The notes below the pieces were generated by a model. The model made no database searches. It saw only the letters and a list, made by a program, of their open reading frames with translations, and was not told where the DNA came from. A stretch of 64,000 nucleotides of DNA, taken from assembly GCA_964459995.1 (NCBI GenBank), contig CAYWOR010000002.1, positions 1 to 64,000 on the forward strand. The letters run 5' to 3'. The DNA is from CAZSHG01 sp964459995. Its GTDB lineage: Bacteria > UBP14 > UBA6098. The position numbers and the translations under genes were made by a program. Below, in pieces: positions 34,601 through 42,759 of the stretch; the first letter of the stretch is position 1, and each line of letters begins with the position of its first letter.

Positions 34601-35519
34601 TAAGCGTGACTTTGCCGTTGTAATCAGTTGCGATTACAGCATCGCCGATGGATCGAAGAGTTGTCCTGAGCCACTCCTTTTCCTCCGCGAGGGCGAGTTC
34701 GGCCTCTTTCTGCTCGGTAACATCGAGAATGACCGATTGAACGTGGGTAACCTTTCCCTTTTCATCACGAAGCACACGGTTCCAATCGCGCATCCATCGG
34801 ATTTGGCCGTTTTTAACAATGAAGCGGTAGCTCTGCTCCCATTCATTTACCCCTTTTGCGAGGTAATCGAGAATTTCATTCTGAACGCGTTCGCAGTCCT
34901 CGGGATGTGTAATATCAGGAAGGCCGAGCTTGCCGGAAATAAACTCATCAGGGGAATATCCGAGCTGAGAGACATTATCTGAGACTATCTCGACCGCCCA
35001 GCCTTCTTCGGCGCGCCAAAGGAAAAGTATCGCAGGGCTTCGATTTACAGCGGCTTCGATGTCCATGAGCTTGTTCATTGCTTTTTTAAGATCTGCCTTG
35101 GCGAGGGTTTCGACGCTAACATCGCGGATTGTAACCATTCGAACTGTTTTGCCCTTGTAGGGGACATCGACACCTGTTAGAATACCCTGTAGAATTTTTC
35201 CGTTTTTCGTTTGGACATTTGCCTCGTAGGCCTTGTTATAGCCACTTTTCATCCGCTTCACAACAAGCTCTTTCGAGTCTTCGGCTATCAGGTCGAGGAT
35301 ATTTTTGCCAATCAGTTCGGAGGGCGAATACTCGAAAATATTCGCGAAAGCACCGTTGGATTCGAGGATTATGCCTTCATCGTGAATAGCGATGGCTTCT
35401 AAAATCGTTTCGGACAGATTTCTGTAACGAATTTCGCTCTCGTTCAGACTCTCGATTTGTTCGCGAAGCAACACCAACTCGTCGAGAAGCTGGGAGTTGG
35501 ATTTTTCCGAATCACGCAT
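31656..35519 (-). CDS. Hybrid histidine kinase with seven PAS domains and a C-terminal receiver
   Basis: 1287 residues without membrane segments, so probably cytoplasmic. Seven PAS-like modules (starting near residues 25, 150, 280, 410, 535, 655 and 780), several with PAC ends (VLVFRDV, ALIRDITERKE, AIDITDRK). PAS3 and PAS7 are close relatives (GDAVIATDYNGKVTLMN / GDGVITTDTEGRVVMLN). PAS6 carries a cysteine motif CSFC. Then HisKA (GGIAHDFNNILTAIIGNI, His about 918), HATPase (IINADQAMD, DTGKGI, GTGLGLAV) and a receiver (phospho-Asp in VVMDLTVRGG). No output domain, so the signal must go on to another protein. Its own promoter lies at 35573. Confidence 0.92.
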   Translation of the reverse strand: MRDSEKSNSQLLDELVLLREQIESLNESEIRYRNLSETILEAIAIHDEGIILESNGAFANIFEYSPSELIGKNILDLIAEDSKELVVKRMKSGYNKAYEANVQTKNGKILQGILTGVDVPYKGKTVRMVTIRDVSVETLAKADLKKAMNKLMDIEAAVNRSPAILFLWRAEEGWAVEIVSDNVSQLGYSPDEFISGKLGLPDITHPEDCERVQNEILDYLAKGVNEWEQSYRFIVKNGQIRWMRDWNRVLRDEKGKVTHVQSVILDVTEQKEAELALAEEKEWLRTTLRSIGDAVIATDYNGKVTLMNTLAEELTGWCLDNALGRPLAEIFRIVNEKTGKPCDNPVEKVLQSGAVIGLANHTALITTGGELIPIEDSGAPIRNRDGEIIGVVLVFRDVREKKLAEKALKASEERYRTLFQTANDGIFLIKDYHIIDCNEKAEEQYRLSREEIVGKWPHQLSPEFQPNDLDSYEKSIVWMDNAINKGPQYFEWTHTRGDGTTFVAEISLNKTVIDDENYILALIRDITERKEMERELRQSEERNRMLIGRAPLGIFLSDIAGNLQIVNQALVDILGSPSQEATMQINILEFPPLVEAGISPKIRQAIEKNELLRSEVSYTSKWGKSAICTLYLDPVHGPNGEVIAVQGIIEDITDRKAAEERLREERKQLLSIFDGIGEAVYVCDPETYEVLFVNRCLREMLSDNPIGKKCYKEFQGFDKPCSFCTNDIIMKNPGEVYQWEFFNTNLDRHYLLFDRIIKWPDDRNVRFEMAIDITDRKNAEMELAAEKERLAVTLRSIGDGVITTDTEGRVVMLNKVAEELTGWKQSEAVGKHIEEIFDIVNEMTGEKRENPVDKALNTGEIVELANHTKLISRDGTERIIADSGAPIRDRESKIIGVVLVFRDVTRAKELEEELTRAQKLESVGLLAGGIAHDFNNILTAIIGNISVARERTSVDSDQFDILLDAEKASLQARNLTQQLLTFSRGGAPVRNVCSIKKILDESCGFALRGSNSVCSLDIDEKLFNIEVDEGQISQVLHNLIINADQAMDMGGEIHISAKNIKIDDNLYLPLPEGDYIIISVKDTGKGIPKRDIDKIFDPYFTTKKDGTGLGLAVCYSIVKNHDGYITAVSEPGKGTEFQVYLPASAKLATSEELQEAKSGRFHGRVILMDDESIVRKAAKAMLTHLGLDVILVDDGSKLIEVFRAEKEAGRPFDLVVMDLTVRGGMGGVLAIGELKRIDKDATVIVSSGYSTDPIMARYRDYGFSGVLTKPYKMSEIISVLESLLGEE

Positions 35520-35572
35520 GGCGGCCCCTTGCTCAGGAATGCGTTAATATATTGTTGAATTACATACATTTA

Positions 35573-35601
35573 AAATTATTCGATTCGACATAAAATGTCA
35601 A
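35573..35601 (-). promoter_or_regulatory. Promoter of the hybrid kinase gene
   Basis: On the minus strand, TTGACA (35596-35601), 17-base spacer, TAATTT (35573-35578). It leaves a leader of about 45 bases to the ATG at 35519. Confidence 0.6.
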
Positions 35602-35694
35602 GTTTTCGATTCCCTGTTTTTCCCTTTTTTTTTCGTGAAATTCCCTTACCTTATTGATATATATTCTTATCGGCGCGATTGAAATGGAGGACGA

Positions 35695-36171
35695 ATGGAA
35701 CTACATGTGGGACAAGGTTATGACATCCACCAACTGGCGGAGGGGCGGAAACTAATTCTCGGAGGTGTCGAGATACAATCCGACCTCGGTTGCGTCGCGC
35801 ACTCGGACGGCGATGCACTTTGCCACGCTATAGCGGACGCAATTCTCGGTGCGGCGGCGCTTGGAGACATCGGACACCATTTTCCGGACACCGACGAATC
35901 CCTTCGCGGAATATCGAGCCAGAGAATACTTGCCGAAGTTGCCGAAATGGCCAGGCGCAAGCTGTGGAAGATAGTTAATGTCGATTCCACAATTCTGCTT
36001 CAGCGACCGAAACTCGAACAATATATGCCGGCGATTCAGGAGAGAATCGCACAAACTTTGAAAATTCCTACGGATTCGGTAAGCGTAAAAGCGAAAACCG
36101 GCGAGAAACTTGGCGATGTCGGCCATGAAAGAGCTATCGAGGTGCTTTCTATCGCCCTGCTCTCACGATAG
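35695..36171 (+). CDS. ispF: 2-C-methyl-D-erythritol 2,4-cyclodiphosphate synthase
   Basis: 158 residues, usual size, trimeric zinc enzyme of the MEP isoprenoid pathway. GYDIHQL and HSDGDALCHAI hold the zinc ligands; GDIGHHFPDTDE, NVDSTILLQRPKL and KAKTGEKLGDVG are the substrate-binding segments. A good ribosome site (GGAGG) precedes ATG 35695. Dxr of the same pathway lies 6 kb downstream on the same strand. Confidence 0.97.
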   Translation: MELHVGQGYDIHQLAEGRKLILGGVEIQSDLGCVAHSDGDALCHAIADAILGAAALGDIGHHFPDTDESLRGISSQRILAEVAEMARRKLWKIVNVDSTILLQRPKLEQYMPAIQERIAQTLKIPTDSVSVKAKTGEKLGDVGHERAIEVLSIALLSR

Positions 36172-36185
36172 GGCAGATTTTTTTA
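36154..36185 (+). terminator. Terminator overlapping the ispF stop
   Basis: GCCCT (36154-36158) pairs with AGGGC (36170-36174), followed by ATTTTTTT. The stem includes the last ispF codons. Confidence 0.5.
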
Positions 36186-36264
36186 ATTTCGGTTGATTTT
36201 TCCGGGGCAAATCATAGATTGAATGACTTGTTGTTGATGTCCATGTTTAAATGAAAGGATAGAA

Positions 36265-37506
36265 ATGGCAGACATCAGACCCTTTTACGGCTTGAGGCCG
36301 AAACCCGAGAACGCATCCAAAATTGCCAGCCCGCCCTATGATGTCCTCAATTCCGAAGAAGCGCGCGAGATGGTAAAAGATAATCCGATGAGTTTCCTTC
36401 ATGTCGTCAAACCGGAAATCGACCTTCCGCCAAATACCGATTTATATGCTCCCGAGGTTTACGAAACCGGCGGAAAAAACCTTCAGCGGTTCATCGGCGC
36501 AGGGCTTATGTGCAAAGATTCGCAACCATGTTATTATCTTTACCGCCAAATTATGGGTAATCATTCTCAGGTGGGAATTGTCGCCTGCGCAAGTGTCGAT
36601 GAATATGACCGCGACCTTATCAAAAAGCACGAGCTTACGCGCAAAGCCAAAGAAGACGACCGCACACGCCATATTAACACTCTAAACGCGCAAACTGGTC
36701 CGGTTTTCCTCACATACAAACATCGCGAGGAAATCGATTCAATCGTCGAAAAACTGACAAAGGGCAAGCCCGATGCGGATTTCACATCACCGGACGGTGT
36801 TCGGCATACACTGTGGGTTGTCAGGGATATAGAATACATCGAGACTATTCGCGAGAATTTCCGCCAAATTCCTGAACTGTATGTCGCCGACGGCCATCAC
36901 AGAAGCGCCAGCGCAAGCCGTGTGCAAAAACTTCGCAAAGAGCAGAATCCAAATCATACCGGCGAAGAGGAATATAATTTCTTCCTAAGTGTAATTTTCC
37001 CGGACAATCAGATGATGATTCTCGATTACAATCGCGTCGTAAAAGACCTTAACGGCAACTCGCCGCGTGATTTCATGGCGAAGATAATGGATAAATTCGC
37101 AGTCGAAGAGGCCGGCGAAAAGCAGTTCAAACCCGGAAACAAGCACGAATTCGGGATGTTCCTCGAAGGCAAATGGTATAAACTCACACCGAATTCAGGC
37201 ACTTTCGATGAGAATGATCCGGTCAACAGCCTCGATGTCGCTATTCTTCAGGATAACCTCCTGGAGCCGGTTCTTGGGATAAAAGACCCCCGCACAGACG
37301 ACAGGATTGATTTCGTGGGCGGCATCCGCGGATTGGGCGAACTCGAGAAGCGCGTGAAACAGGGCTGGAAAGTCGCTTTTGCGCTATTTCCCACAAGCAT
37401 CGTCGATTTGATGAAGATCGCCGACGCAGGTAAAACTATGCCACCAAAAAGCACATGGTTCGAGCCGAAACTCCGCAGTGGGATGGTCGTTCACCTTCTG
37501 GATTAA
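36265..37506 (+). CDS. DUF1015 family protein
   Basis: 413 residues, typical length. RPFYGLRPKPENASKIASPPYDVLNSEEAREMVKDNPMSFLHV at the start, ELYVADGHHRSASASRVQ in the middle and DRIDFVGG ... GWKVAFALFPTSIVDLMKIADAGKTMPPKSTWFEPKLRSGMVVHLLD at the end are the family's hallmark blocks. The GHHR motif resembles the ParB-like catalytic/nucleotide-binding segment, and the family has been proposed to be ParB-related; its enzymatic role is not established. Single gene with a strong terminator. Confidence 0.92.
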   Translation: MADIRPFYGLRPKPENASKIASPPYDVLNSEEAREMVKDNPMSFLHVVKPEIDLPPNTDLYAPEVYETGGKNLQRFIGAGLMCKDSQPCYYLYRQIMGNHSQVGIVACASVDEYDRDLIKKHELTRKAKEDDRTRHINTLNAQTGPVFLTYKHREEIDSIVEKLTKGKPDADFTSPDGVRHTLWVVRDIEYIETIRENFRQIPELYVADGHHRSASASRVQKLRKEQNPNHTGEEEYNFFLSVIFPDNQMMILDYNRVVKDLNGNSPRDFMAKIMDKFAVEEAGEKQFKPGNKHEFGMFLEGKWYKLTPNSGTFDENDPVNSLDVAILQDNLLEPVLGIKDPRTDDRIDFVGGIRGLGELEKRVKQGWKVAFALFPTSIVDLMKIADAGKTMPPKSTWFEPKLRSGMVVHLLD

Positions 37507-37526
37507 TCGAAGGCATATTTTTTCGA

Positions 37527-37554
37527 AACCGCCGGTCTTTCGGCGGTTTTTTTT
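37527..37554 (+). terminator. Intrinsic terminator after the DUF1015 gene
   Basis: AAACCGCCG-gtctt-CGGCGGTTT followed by a run of T. Perfect stem. Confidence 0.9.
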
Positions 37555-37618
37555 GTTGAAACGCAACGCATATATTTGTAATTTTTAAGTGGAAAACCGC
37601 TTTGTGAACGGGGCCAAT

Positions 37619-37933
37619 ATGGATAAAGAAGAAATCTATCTCGATGTTAGCATTCGTGCTTTCGGTGAAATGGTAATCGAAATCCTCGAAAATGAGGGAA
37701 TCGAGGCGGCCTTGGTGCCCGGGGATTCTATCACCTCGGCACTTGGCTCGGACAAAGGCGTCGCCGACTGGAAAATTGTCGTGCCCATCGATTTTATCGA
37801 AAGAGCTAAGCAGATCCTCGACGAACTTCAACAAGCCGGAGAGCTTGCCGAATTTGAATTCGTCAACGGTGGCCACACCGAGGACGAAGATGAAGAGATT
37901 ATCATCGAGGATTTCGATACTGAACTAATCTGA
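37619..37933 (+). CDS. Small DUF2007-like (putative signal-transducing) protein
   Basis: 104 residues from ATG 37619; a GTG at 37589 would add 10 unconserved residues. ILENEGIEAALVPGD ... GVADWKIVVPIDFIERAKQILDELQQAG has the beta-alpha-beta pattern of DUF2007 proteins, which resemble PII-like ferredoxin folds. The acidic C-terminal tail (TEDEDEEIIIEDFD) is unusual. Function unknown. Flanked by terminators on both sides, so monocistronic. Confidence 0.75.
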   Translation: MDKEEIYLDVSIRAFGEMVIEILENEGIEAALVPGDSITSALGSDKGVADWKIVVPIDFIERAKQILDELQQAGELAEFEFVNGGHTEDEDEEIIIEDFDTELI

Positions 37934-37953
37934 AACAAGATCATCGAACCGGC

Positions 37954-37988
37954 AAAGAAAAAGCGACTGGTATTCAGCCGCTTTTTTC
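37954..37988 (+). terminator. Intrinsic terminator
   Basis: AAAAGCG-a-CTG-gtatt-CAG-c-CGCTTTTTT: a stem with one internal mismatch, followed by T6. It lies just after the DUF2007-like gene and convergent to serA. Confidence 0.7.
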
Positions 37989-38010
37989 CGATCACCAATT
38001 TTTTACGAAT

Positions 38011-38913
38011 CTAACCGAAATATTCGGCAAGAATCTCGATAACCTCGCCGCCGATACGCGCTTGAGCCTCTTTGCTGGAAGCTCCGAGGTGGGGCGTGCA
38101 CGACACGCACTCATGGTTGACGAGGGTTGTGTTCTCAGTAGGTTCTTTCGCCCAAACATCGATTCCTGCGCCGGCGAGTTTGCCGGAATTGAGCGCTTCG
38201 AGAAGGGCGTCTTCATCGACCACGCCGCCGCGGGCTACATTGATTAAATAAGCCCCGTCTTGCATCTTCTCAAGCTCTGCTTTGCCGATCACAAATCCCT
38301 CCGGAACCTTCGGAATATGAAGGCTAATGAATTTCGATTTGGCCAATATTTCGTCCTTATCGACCATTTTCACGAAATCCAGCGGGGATTTTTCGACAAA
38401 GGGATCGTGGGCGATTACGTTCATACCGAGCGCTTTAGCCTTTTTCGCAGTCGCCTGGCCGATTCTGCCGAAACCGATGAGACCAAGGGTTTTCCCTGCC
38501 AACTCGATTCCGCTGTATTGCTTTTTGTTCCACTCGCCTTTGCGCATTGTAACATTAGATTTGTGGACATTACGCGCCAAAGCGAACATATGGGAGATTG
38601 CCATCTCTGCGACGGCGTCGCTTGAAGCCGATGGAGTGTTGCGAACATCTACGCCTTTACTCCGTGCATACTGATGGGCGATATTGTCGATTCCGACACC
38701 GCCGCGAATTACTACTCTGAGATTCTTACCCGCATCGATAGCAGGCTCGAGCACCTTGGTTGCGCTTCTGATGATAACCGCCTCGTATGGGCCGATATTC
38801 TCGGCAAGCTCTTCGGGGGTTTGTCCGGTTTTTACATCGACACCCCATCGTTCTTGAATTACCTTGACAGACGCGTCGTCCATCTTGTCACAAATGAGTA
38901 TTTTGGCCATCAT
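38011..38913 (-). CDS. serA: D-3-phosphoglycerate dehydrogenase (short form)
   Basis: 300 residues. D-2-hydroxyacid dehydrogenase fold: IIRSATKVLEPAIDAGKNLRVVIRGGVGIDNI, the NAD-binding loop GLIGFGRIGQATAKKAKALGM, NVARGGVVDEDALLEAL (catalytic Arg region) and PHLGASSKEAQ (catalytic His). No C-terminal ACT domain, so it resembles the short, serine-insensitive enzymes. It performs the first step of serine synthesis; the third gene upstream encodes a class V aminotransferase that could catalyse the second. Other D-2-hydroxyacid substrates cannot be excluded. Confidence 0.88.
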   Translation of the reverse strand: MMAKILICDKMDDASVKVIQERWGVDVKTGQTPEELAENIGPYEAVIIRSATKVLEPAIDAGKNLRVVIRGGVGIDNIAHQYARSKGVDVRNTPSASSDAVAEMAISHMFALARNVHKSNVTMRKGEWNKKQYSGIELAGKTLGLIGFGRIGQATAKKAKALGMNVIAHDPFVEKSPLDFVKMVDKDEILAKSKFISLHIPKVPEGFVIGKAELEKMQDGAYLINVARGGVVDEDALLEALNSGKLAGAGIDVWAKEPTENTTLVNHECVSCTPHLGASSKEAQARIGGEVIEILAEYFG

Positions 38914-38944
38914 GCTCCTTTTTGAAAAGATTAAAGTGTGATAT

Positions 38945-39595
38945 TTATTTGCATTGACCTATTAAAATGTCAACTATATTTTCTGCATTTTCTTCGGTAG
39001 TGTAGTTTTCTTCGTATATCGAAGAAAGAATCTCGAAACCGACGAGTAGGCTCGAAAAGGCTAAAACCGCTGTTTTAATATCTTTGTATGGCAGGTTCTT
39101 AGTCTTGATTCCTTTTTCGAAAACTGGCCACATAATTTTCTTACGAGTTGACAAGTATTCTTCGCAAATGTCCTTGAAGGTTTCGTCGCGAGTTGTCAAT
39201 GTGAATATTATCATGTTCATTCTCTCGCGGTTCTTCGACGTCCATCCGAAAATTTCTTTCGTCGCCGCTTTAAGGATCTTGCAGGGGACTTCCTCGTCGA
39301 GGTGGCTAACATGCCGCGCGTAAATCTCGAAAATTTCCGTCATGGAATCTCTGAGAATGCTTTTGTAAAGCCCCTCTTTGCTCTCGTAGTGATAATAAAT
39401 CACCGGCTTGGTAACCTCTGCGGCTTCCGCAATCTCGCGAATACTCGCTCCGTGAAAGCCCTTCATATAGAAAAGCTTTATAGCGACCTTTTTAATTCTA
39501 TCTTTCGGTTCAACCAACTCGCTTTGTCCACCATCGGTAAAAAACTTAGCCTTTGGGGGTCTTCCACGTCTGCTTCTTTTCGTTTTATCTTCCAT
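38945..39595 (-). CDS. TetR-family regulator
   Basis: Start taken at ATG 39595 (216 residues; AAGGA upstream). A basic N-terminal tail (KTKRSRRGRPPK, AT-hook-like RGRPPK) precedes the HTH: IKKVAIKLFYMKGFHGASIREIAEAAEVTKPVIYYHYESKEGLY. The C-terminal helical domain is unconserved. It sits between the aminotransferase and serA on the same strand, so it may control serine/glyoxylate metabolism, although a terminator separates it from the aminotransferase. Confidence 0.9.
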   Translation of the reverse strand: MEDKTKRSRRGRPPKAKFFTDGGQSELVEPKDRIKKVAIKLFYMKGFHGASIREIAEAAEVTKPVIYYHYESKEGLYKSILRDSMTEIFEIYARHVSHLDEEVPCKILKAATKEIFGWTSKNRERMNMIIFTLTTRDETFKDICEEYLSTRKKIMWPVFEKGIKTKNLPYKDIKTAVLAFSSLLVGFEILSSIYEENYTTEENAENIVDILIGQCK

Positions 39596-39628
39596 TTCGG
39601 CATCCTTTTCTTTCTTTTTTAAGTAAAT

Positions 39629-39656
39629 CAAAAGCCGGCCCCGAAACAGAGCCGGC
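39629..39656 (-). terminator. Terminator after the class V aminotransferase
   Basis: GCCGGC (39651-39656) and GCCGGC (39634-39639) pair across a 10-11-base loop. On the minus strand this is followed by TTTTGATTT. Confidence 0.7.
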
Positions 39657-39666
39657 GCTTATAATC

Positions 39667-40746
39667 TTAGAGTCCGAGAATCTCGTCCATGTCGGCGAGA
39701 AGTTCCTCGATATCCTTTTCGTAGATGTCCCCCATGTGAGAGATGCGGAAAGTTTCGTCCTTAAGCTTGCCATAGCCGTTAGATATTGTTTTCCCACGTT
39801 CTGCGAGGGCTTTATTGAGGTCTCCGATCGAAATGCCGCGAGTGTTTTTGATACAGGACAGCGAAACCGACCAGTATCCCTCTTCGGCAAAGATCTCGAA
39901 ACCGTTCGATAACGCCCAGTTTCTAACCATCTCGGCCTGACGCTGATGACGCGTCCAGCGATTATCAAGCCCCTCCTGATTCAGGATTCTATCACACATA
40001 ACATTAAGAGCATTGAGAATGCTGATAACAGGCGTGCTGGGGGTTTGATCCTTTTCGTTGCTCTTCACATAATCGAGGAGATCGAAATAGAGTCCTCTGT
40101 TGGGAACCGTTTTCGCCTTCTCGATAGCCTTTTCGCTGATCGTCGCGATAGCGAGACCGGGGGGAAGACTCCATGCTTTCTGCACTCCGGCGAGCACGAA
40201 ATCGAGACCCCAATCATCGACATAGATTGGAACAGCCATCATTCCGCTTACGGCATCCACCGCGAGAAGGACGTCGTCGTATTTATCGACAACCTCTTTG
40301 ACCTCTTTAAGCGGGTTCATCACGCCTGTAGATGTCTCGTTAAATACGAAGACCACAAGGTCGATCTCGCCCTTATGCGCGGACAAAGCATCATCGACCA
40401 TCTCGGGTTTGATTGCCTTACCCCAATCGGCTTTAAGCTCGACAATTTCCTTGCCGTTGGAAGTTGCGATTTTCGCCCAGCGGTCGGAAAAAGCACCGCA
40501 CATACATGCGAGAACCTTTTTGTTCGCGAAATTGCGAACAGCGGCCTCCATAAGGCCTGTCGAACTGCTGGTCGAGAAAATAATCTGGTTCTTTGTGTAA
40601 AGGCATTTTTGAACCTTCGGCGTAACCTCGCCCTGAAGATTCGAGTAATCTTTGCTTCTGTGACCGAACATTGGTATCGCCATAGCATCGAGAATGTCGG
40701 GCAGAACCTCGGTCGGCCCCGGAATGAAAAGCTTCTTATGAGTCAT
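39667..40746 (-). CDS. Class V aminotransferase (alanine-glyoxylate / phosphoserine type)
   Basis: 359 residues. KKLFIPGPTEVLPDILDAMAIPMFGHRSKDY at the start, SSSTGLMEAAVRNF (cofactor phosphate), VVFVFNETSTGVMNPLKEV, AVDAVSGMMAVPIYVDDWGLDFVLAGVQKAWSLPPGLA (PLP Lys in QKAW) and a C-terminal small domain with NGYGKLKDETFRISHMG. Archaeal/Thermotoga-like organisms use this type as phosphoserine aminotransferase, and the serA gene two genes downstream supports that reading; alanine/serine-glyoxylate activity is the alternative. Confidence 0.88.
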   Translation of the reverse strand: MTHKKLFIPGPTEVLPDILDAMAIPMFGHRSKDYSNLQGEVTPKVQKCLYTKNQIIFSTSSSTGLMEAAVRNFANKKVLACMCGAFSDRWAKIATSNGKEIVELKADWGKAIKPEMVDDALSAHKGEIDLVVFVFNETSTGVMNPLKEVKEVVDKYDDVLLAVDAVSGMMAVPIYVDDWGLDFVLAGVQKAWSLPPGLAIATISEKAIEKAKTVPNRGLYFDLLDYVKSNEKDQTPSTPVISILNALNVMCDRILNQEGLDNRWTRHQRQAEMVRNWALSNGFEIFAEEGYWSVSLSCIKNTRGISIGDLNKALAERGKTISNGYGKLKDETFRISHMGDIYEKDIEELLADMDEILGL

Positions 40747-40911
40747 CTTACCTCCATTTGGTGTTATATGGTCATTTAATAACCGTTATATATAATTTAA
40801 GCTATTTCTAACGGAAGCAAAAGTCAAGGAAGATTTCTATTTGGAAGATAGAATTAGCGAGTGGAAAATCAGATTTTTTCCTATAACTCGCTGTGGGCAA
40901 GTATTACATGC

Positions 40912-41217
40912 TTATTCGATTCGGGAGCGAATTTGATAGCCGATATACATCGTGAGCACGGCGATTACGATTGGGCTGGGAACCCACGCGAAATATACCT
41001 CTGGAACGCCAAGCTTCATCTTGAATAGCTTGATTATGACCGCCAGAAGATAGCCGAAAATACCTCCCAACATGCCGTCGAAACTCGACCGGTAGAAGAG
41101 TGCGATCTGCCGTTCGTCGCCCTCGTGCTTAACCTTGCGAAGTTTCACAACGAAGAAAACAAACAGCACAAGCAAAATCACTGAATAAATCGCAACGAAT
41201 GTCTGTATCGCGTCCAT
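40912..41217 (-). CDS. Small membrane protein paired with an XRE regulator
   Basis: 101 residues with three hydrophobic segments (VAIYSVILLVLFVFFVV, FGYLLAVIIKLF, IVIAVLTMYIGYQI). A charged segment KLRKVKHEGDERQIALFYRS lies between the first two. It follows the XRE regulator by 18 bases. Two-gene cassettes of a tiny XRE repressor and a membrane protein of this build are common in bacteria; the target is not known. Confidence 0.75.
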   Translation of the reverse strand: MDAIQTFVAIYSVILLVLFVFFVVKLRKVKHEGDERQIALFYRSSFDGMLGGIFGYLLAVIIKLFKMKLGVPEVYFAWVPSPIVIAVLTMYIGYQIRSRIE

Positions 41218-41235
41218 ATTTGCTCCGATAACCTT

Positions 41236-41466
41236 TTATTCTTCCTCGATCGAACCGTCGTCCTCGACCAGCTCGAAAAGCTCATCAACGCGCACTTGCA
41301 ACGCCTGAGCGATTTTCATCGCCAGCTCGACGCTCGGCGTATATCGGTTCTTTTCGATCGAAATAACCGTCTGCCTTGTGCACCCGACAATATCTGCGAG
41401 GCCCTCTTGAGTGAGGTCCAGCTTTGCGCGGTGCATCTTGATCCAGTTTTTCAGCTTTGTTGCCAT
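41236..41466 (-). CDS. XRE-family (Cro/cI-type) regulator
   Basis: 76 residues. Whole-length HTH_3: KMHRAKLDLTQEGLADIVGCTRQTVISIEKNRYTPSVELAMKIAQALQVRVDELFEL, of the short YozG-like kind. It is divergent from dxr. The upstream GATAA-gta-TTATC palindrome (41493-41505) between two TTGACA-like boxes is a plausible autoregulatory site. Confidence 0.92.
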   Translation of the reverse strand: MATKLKNWIKMHRAKLDLTQEGLADIVGCTRQTVISIEKNRYTPSVELAMKIAQALQVRVDELFELVEDDGSIEEE

Positions 41467-41492
41467 CGTTATCGCTCCATTCTCGTTGTCAA

Positions 41493-41505
41493 GATAAGTA
41501 TTATC
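41493..41505. promoter_or_regulatory. Palindrome upstream of the XRE gene
   Basis: GATAA-gta-TTATC, located between two minus-strand TTGACA-type boxes. Occupancy would block the XRE promoter. Evidence is symmetry and position only. Confidence 0.4.
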
Positions 41506-41610
41506 AACAAAATGTCAAGTCCTTTTTACATTATTTATCAAAGTGTGATAGCTTATTTCTTGCATAAGACCGTCTAATGGTTATTTTGAATCAATGAGAT
41601 TAGGAGAAAA

Positions 41611-42759
41611 ATGAAAAAAATCACCCTGCTGGGTTCCGCCGGCTCGATTGGCAAACAGACCCTGGACGTTGTTTCCCGTCTCGACGAACGCTTCGAGATT
41701 TACGGCCTCGCATCACTGAATGAGGTCGATATTCTTGCAGAGCAAATAGAGCGATTTCGCCCGAAGGCGGTTGCTATGGCGGATCCGGAGGCGGGAAAGA
41801 TTCTTGAAAGTAGGGTTTTCGACAGCGGAGTGGAGATTCTCTATGGTGAGGATGGAGTTGTTGAGCTTGCCTCGCGTTCGGAAGCAGATATTGTTGTCAA
41901 CGCGATTGTCGGCGCGGCGGCGTTAAAATCAAGCTTTGCGGCGCTTCGCAAAGGAGTGCGGCTTTGCAGTGCGAATAAAGAATCGCTTGTAATCGCCGGT
42001 CATCTGCTAATTCCGGCGGTCGAGGCATCCGGCGCGGAGCTGGTTCCAATCGACAGCGAACATTCTGCGCTTCTTCAGGCCTCGCTTGCAGGAGAAAAAC
42101 GCGAGATTCACAGGCTTATTCTGACAGCATCCGGCGGCCCATTTCTCGATAAGGACGTCGATTTCGAGCAAATCTCCGCGATGGAAGCTCTCCAACATCC
42201 GAACTGGTCGATGGGCGCAAAAATTTCGGTAGATTCCGCAACTATGATGAACAAAGGCCTCGAGGTTATCGAAGCGCACTGGCTTTTCGGAATTCCCACT
42301 GACAAAATCGATGTTGTCGTCCATCCGCAAAGCATCATCCACAGCATCGTGGAGTTCATCGACGGCTCGCAAATAGCTCAGGCAAGCCTTCCCGATATGC
42401 GATTGCCAATTCAATACGCCCTCACATATCCGGAAAGGACTGCATGCCCAATCTCCCATCTGAATCTGGCGGAAATTGGGTGTCTCGAATTTCGAGAGCC
42501 TGATTTCAGGCGATTCCCCAGCCTTATCCTCGCCTACGATGCTCTCGAGGCCGGCGGAAGCGCTCCTTGCATTTTAAATTCCTCCAATGAGGCCGCAGTG
42601 GCGCTTTTCCTCGCGGGAAGAATCTCTTTTGCCGAAATCCCTCGAATTATAAACCGCGCGATGAATTCCCATGAAATCCTTGCAAATCCAACGCTTGACG
42701 AGATTTTCCAAATCGACACAGAAATTCGGAAATCCATCTTCGAAGAGTTTGCTGGATAA
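41611..42759 (+). CDS. dxr: 1-deoxy-D-xylulose 5-phosphate reductoisomerase
   Basis: 382 residues, usual size. NADPH loop LLGSAGSIGKQTLDVVSRL, ANKESLVIAG, the metal/substrate segments PIDSEHSALLQ and GGPFLDKD, HPNWSMGAKISVDSATMMNKGLEVIEAHWLF and VVHPQSIIHSIVEF. It commits DXP to the MEP pathway and is the target of fosmidomycin. AGGAGA upstream of ATG 41611. Transcribed divergently from the XRE gene; no clear terminator follows before the AT-rich spacer. Confidence 0.97.
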   Translation: MKKITLLGSAGSIGKQTLDVVSRLDERFEIYGLASLNEVDILAEQIERFRPKAVAMADPEAGKILESRVFDSGVEILYGEDGVVELASRSEADIVVNAIVGAAALKSSFAALRKGVRLCSANKESLVIAGHLLIPAVEASGAELVPIDSEHSALLQASLAGEKREIHRLILTASGGPFLDKDVDFEQISAMEALQHPNWSMGAKISVDSATMMNKGLEVIEAHWLFGIPTDKIDVVVHPQSIIHSIVEFIDGSQIAQASLPDMRLPIQYALTYPERTACPISHLNLAEIGCLEFREPDFRRFPSLILAYDALEAGGSAPCILNSSNEAAVALFLAGRISFAEIPRIINRAMNSHEILANPTLDEIFQIDTEIRKSIFEEFAG

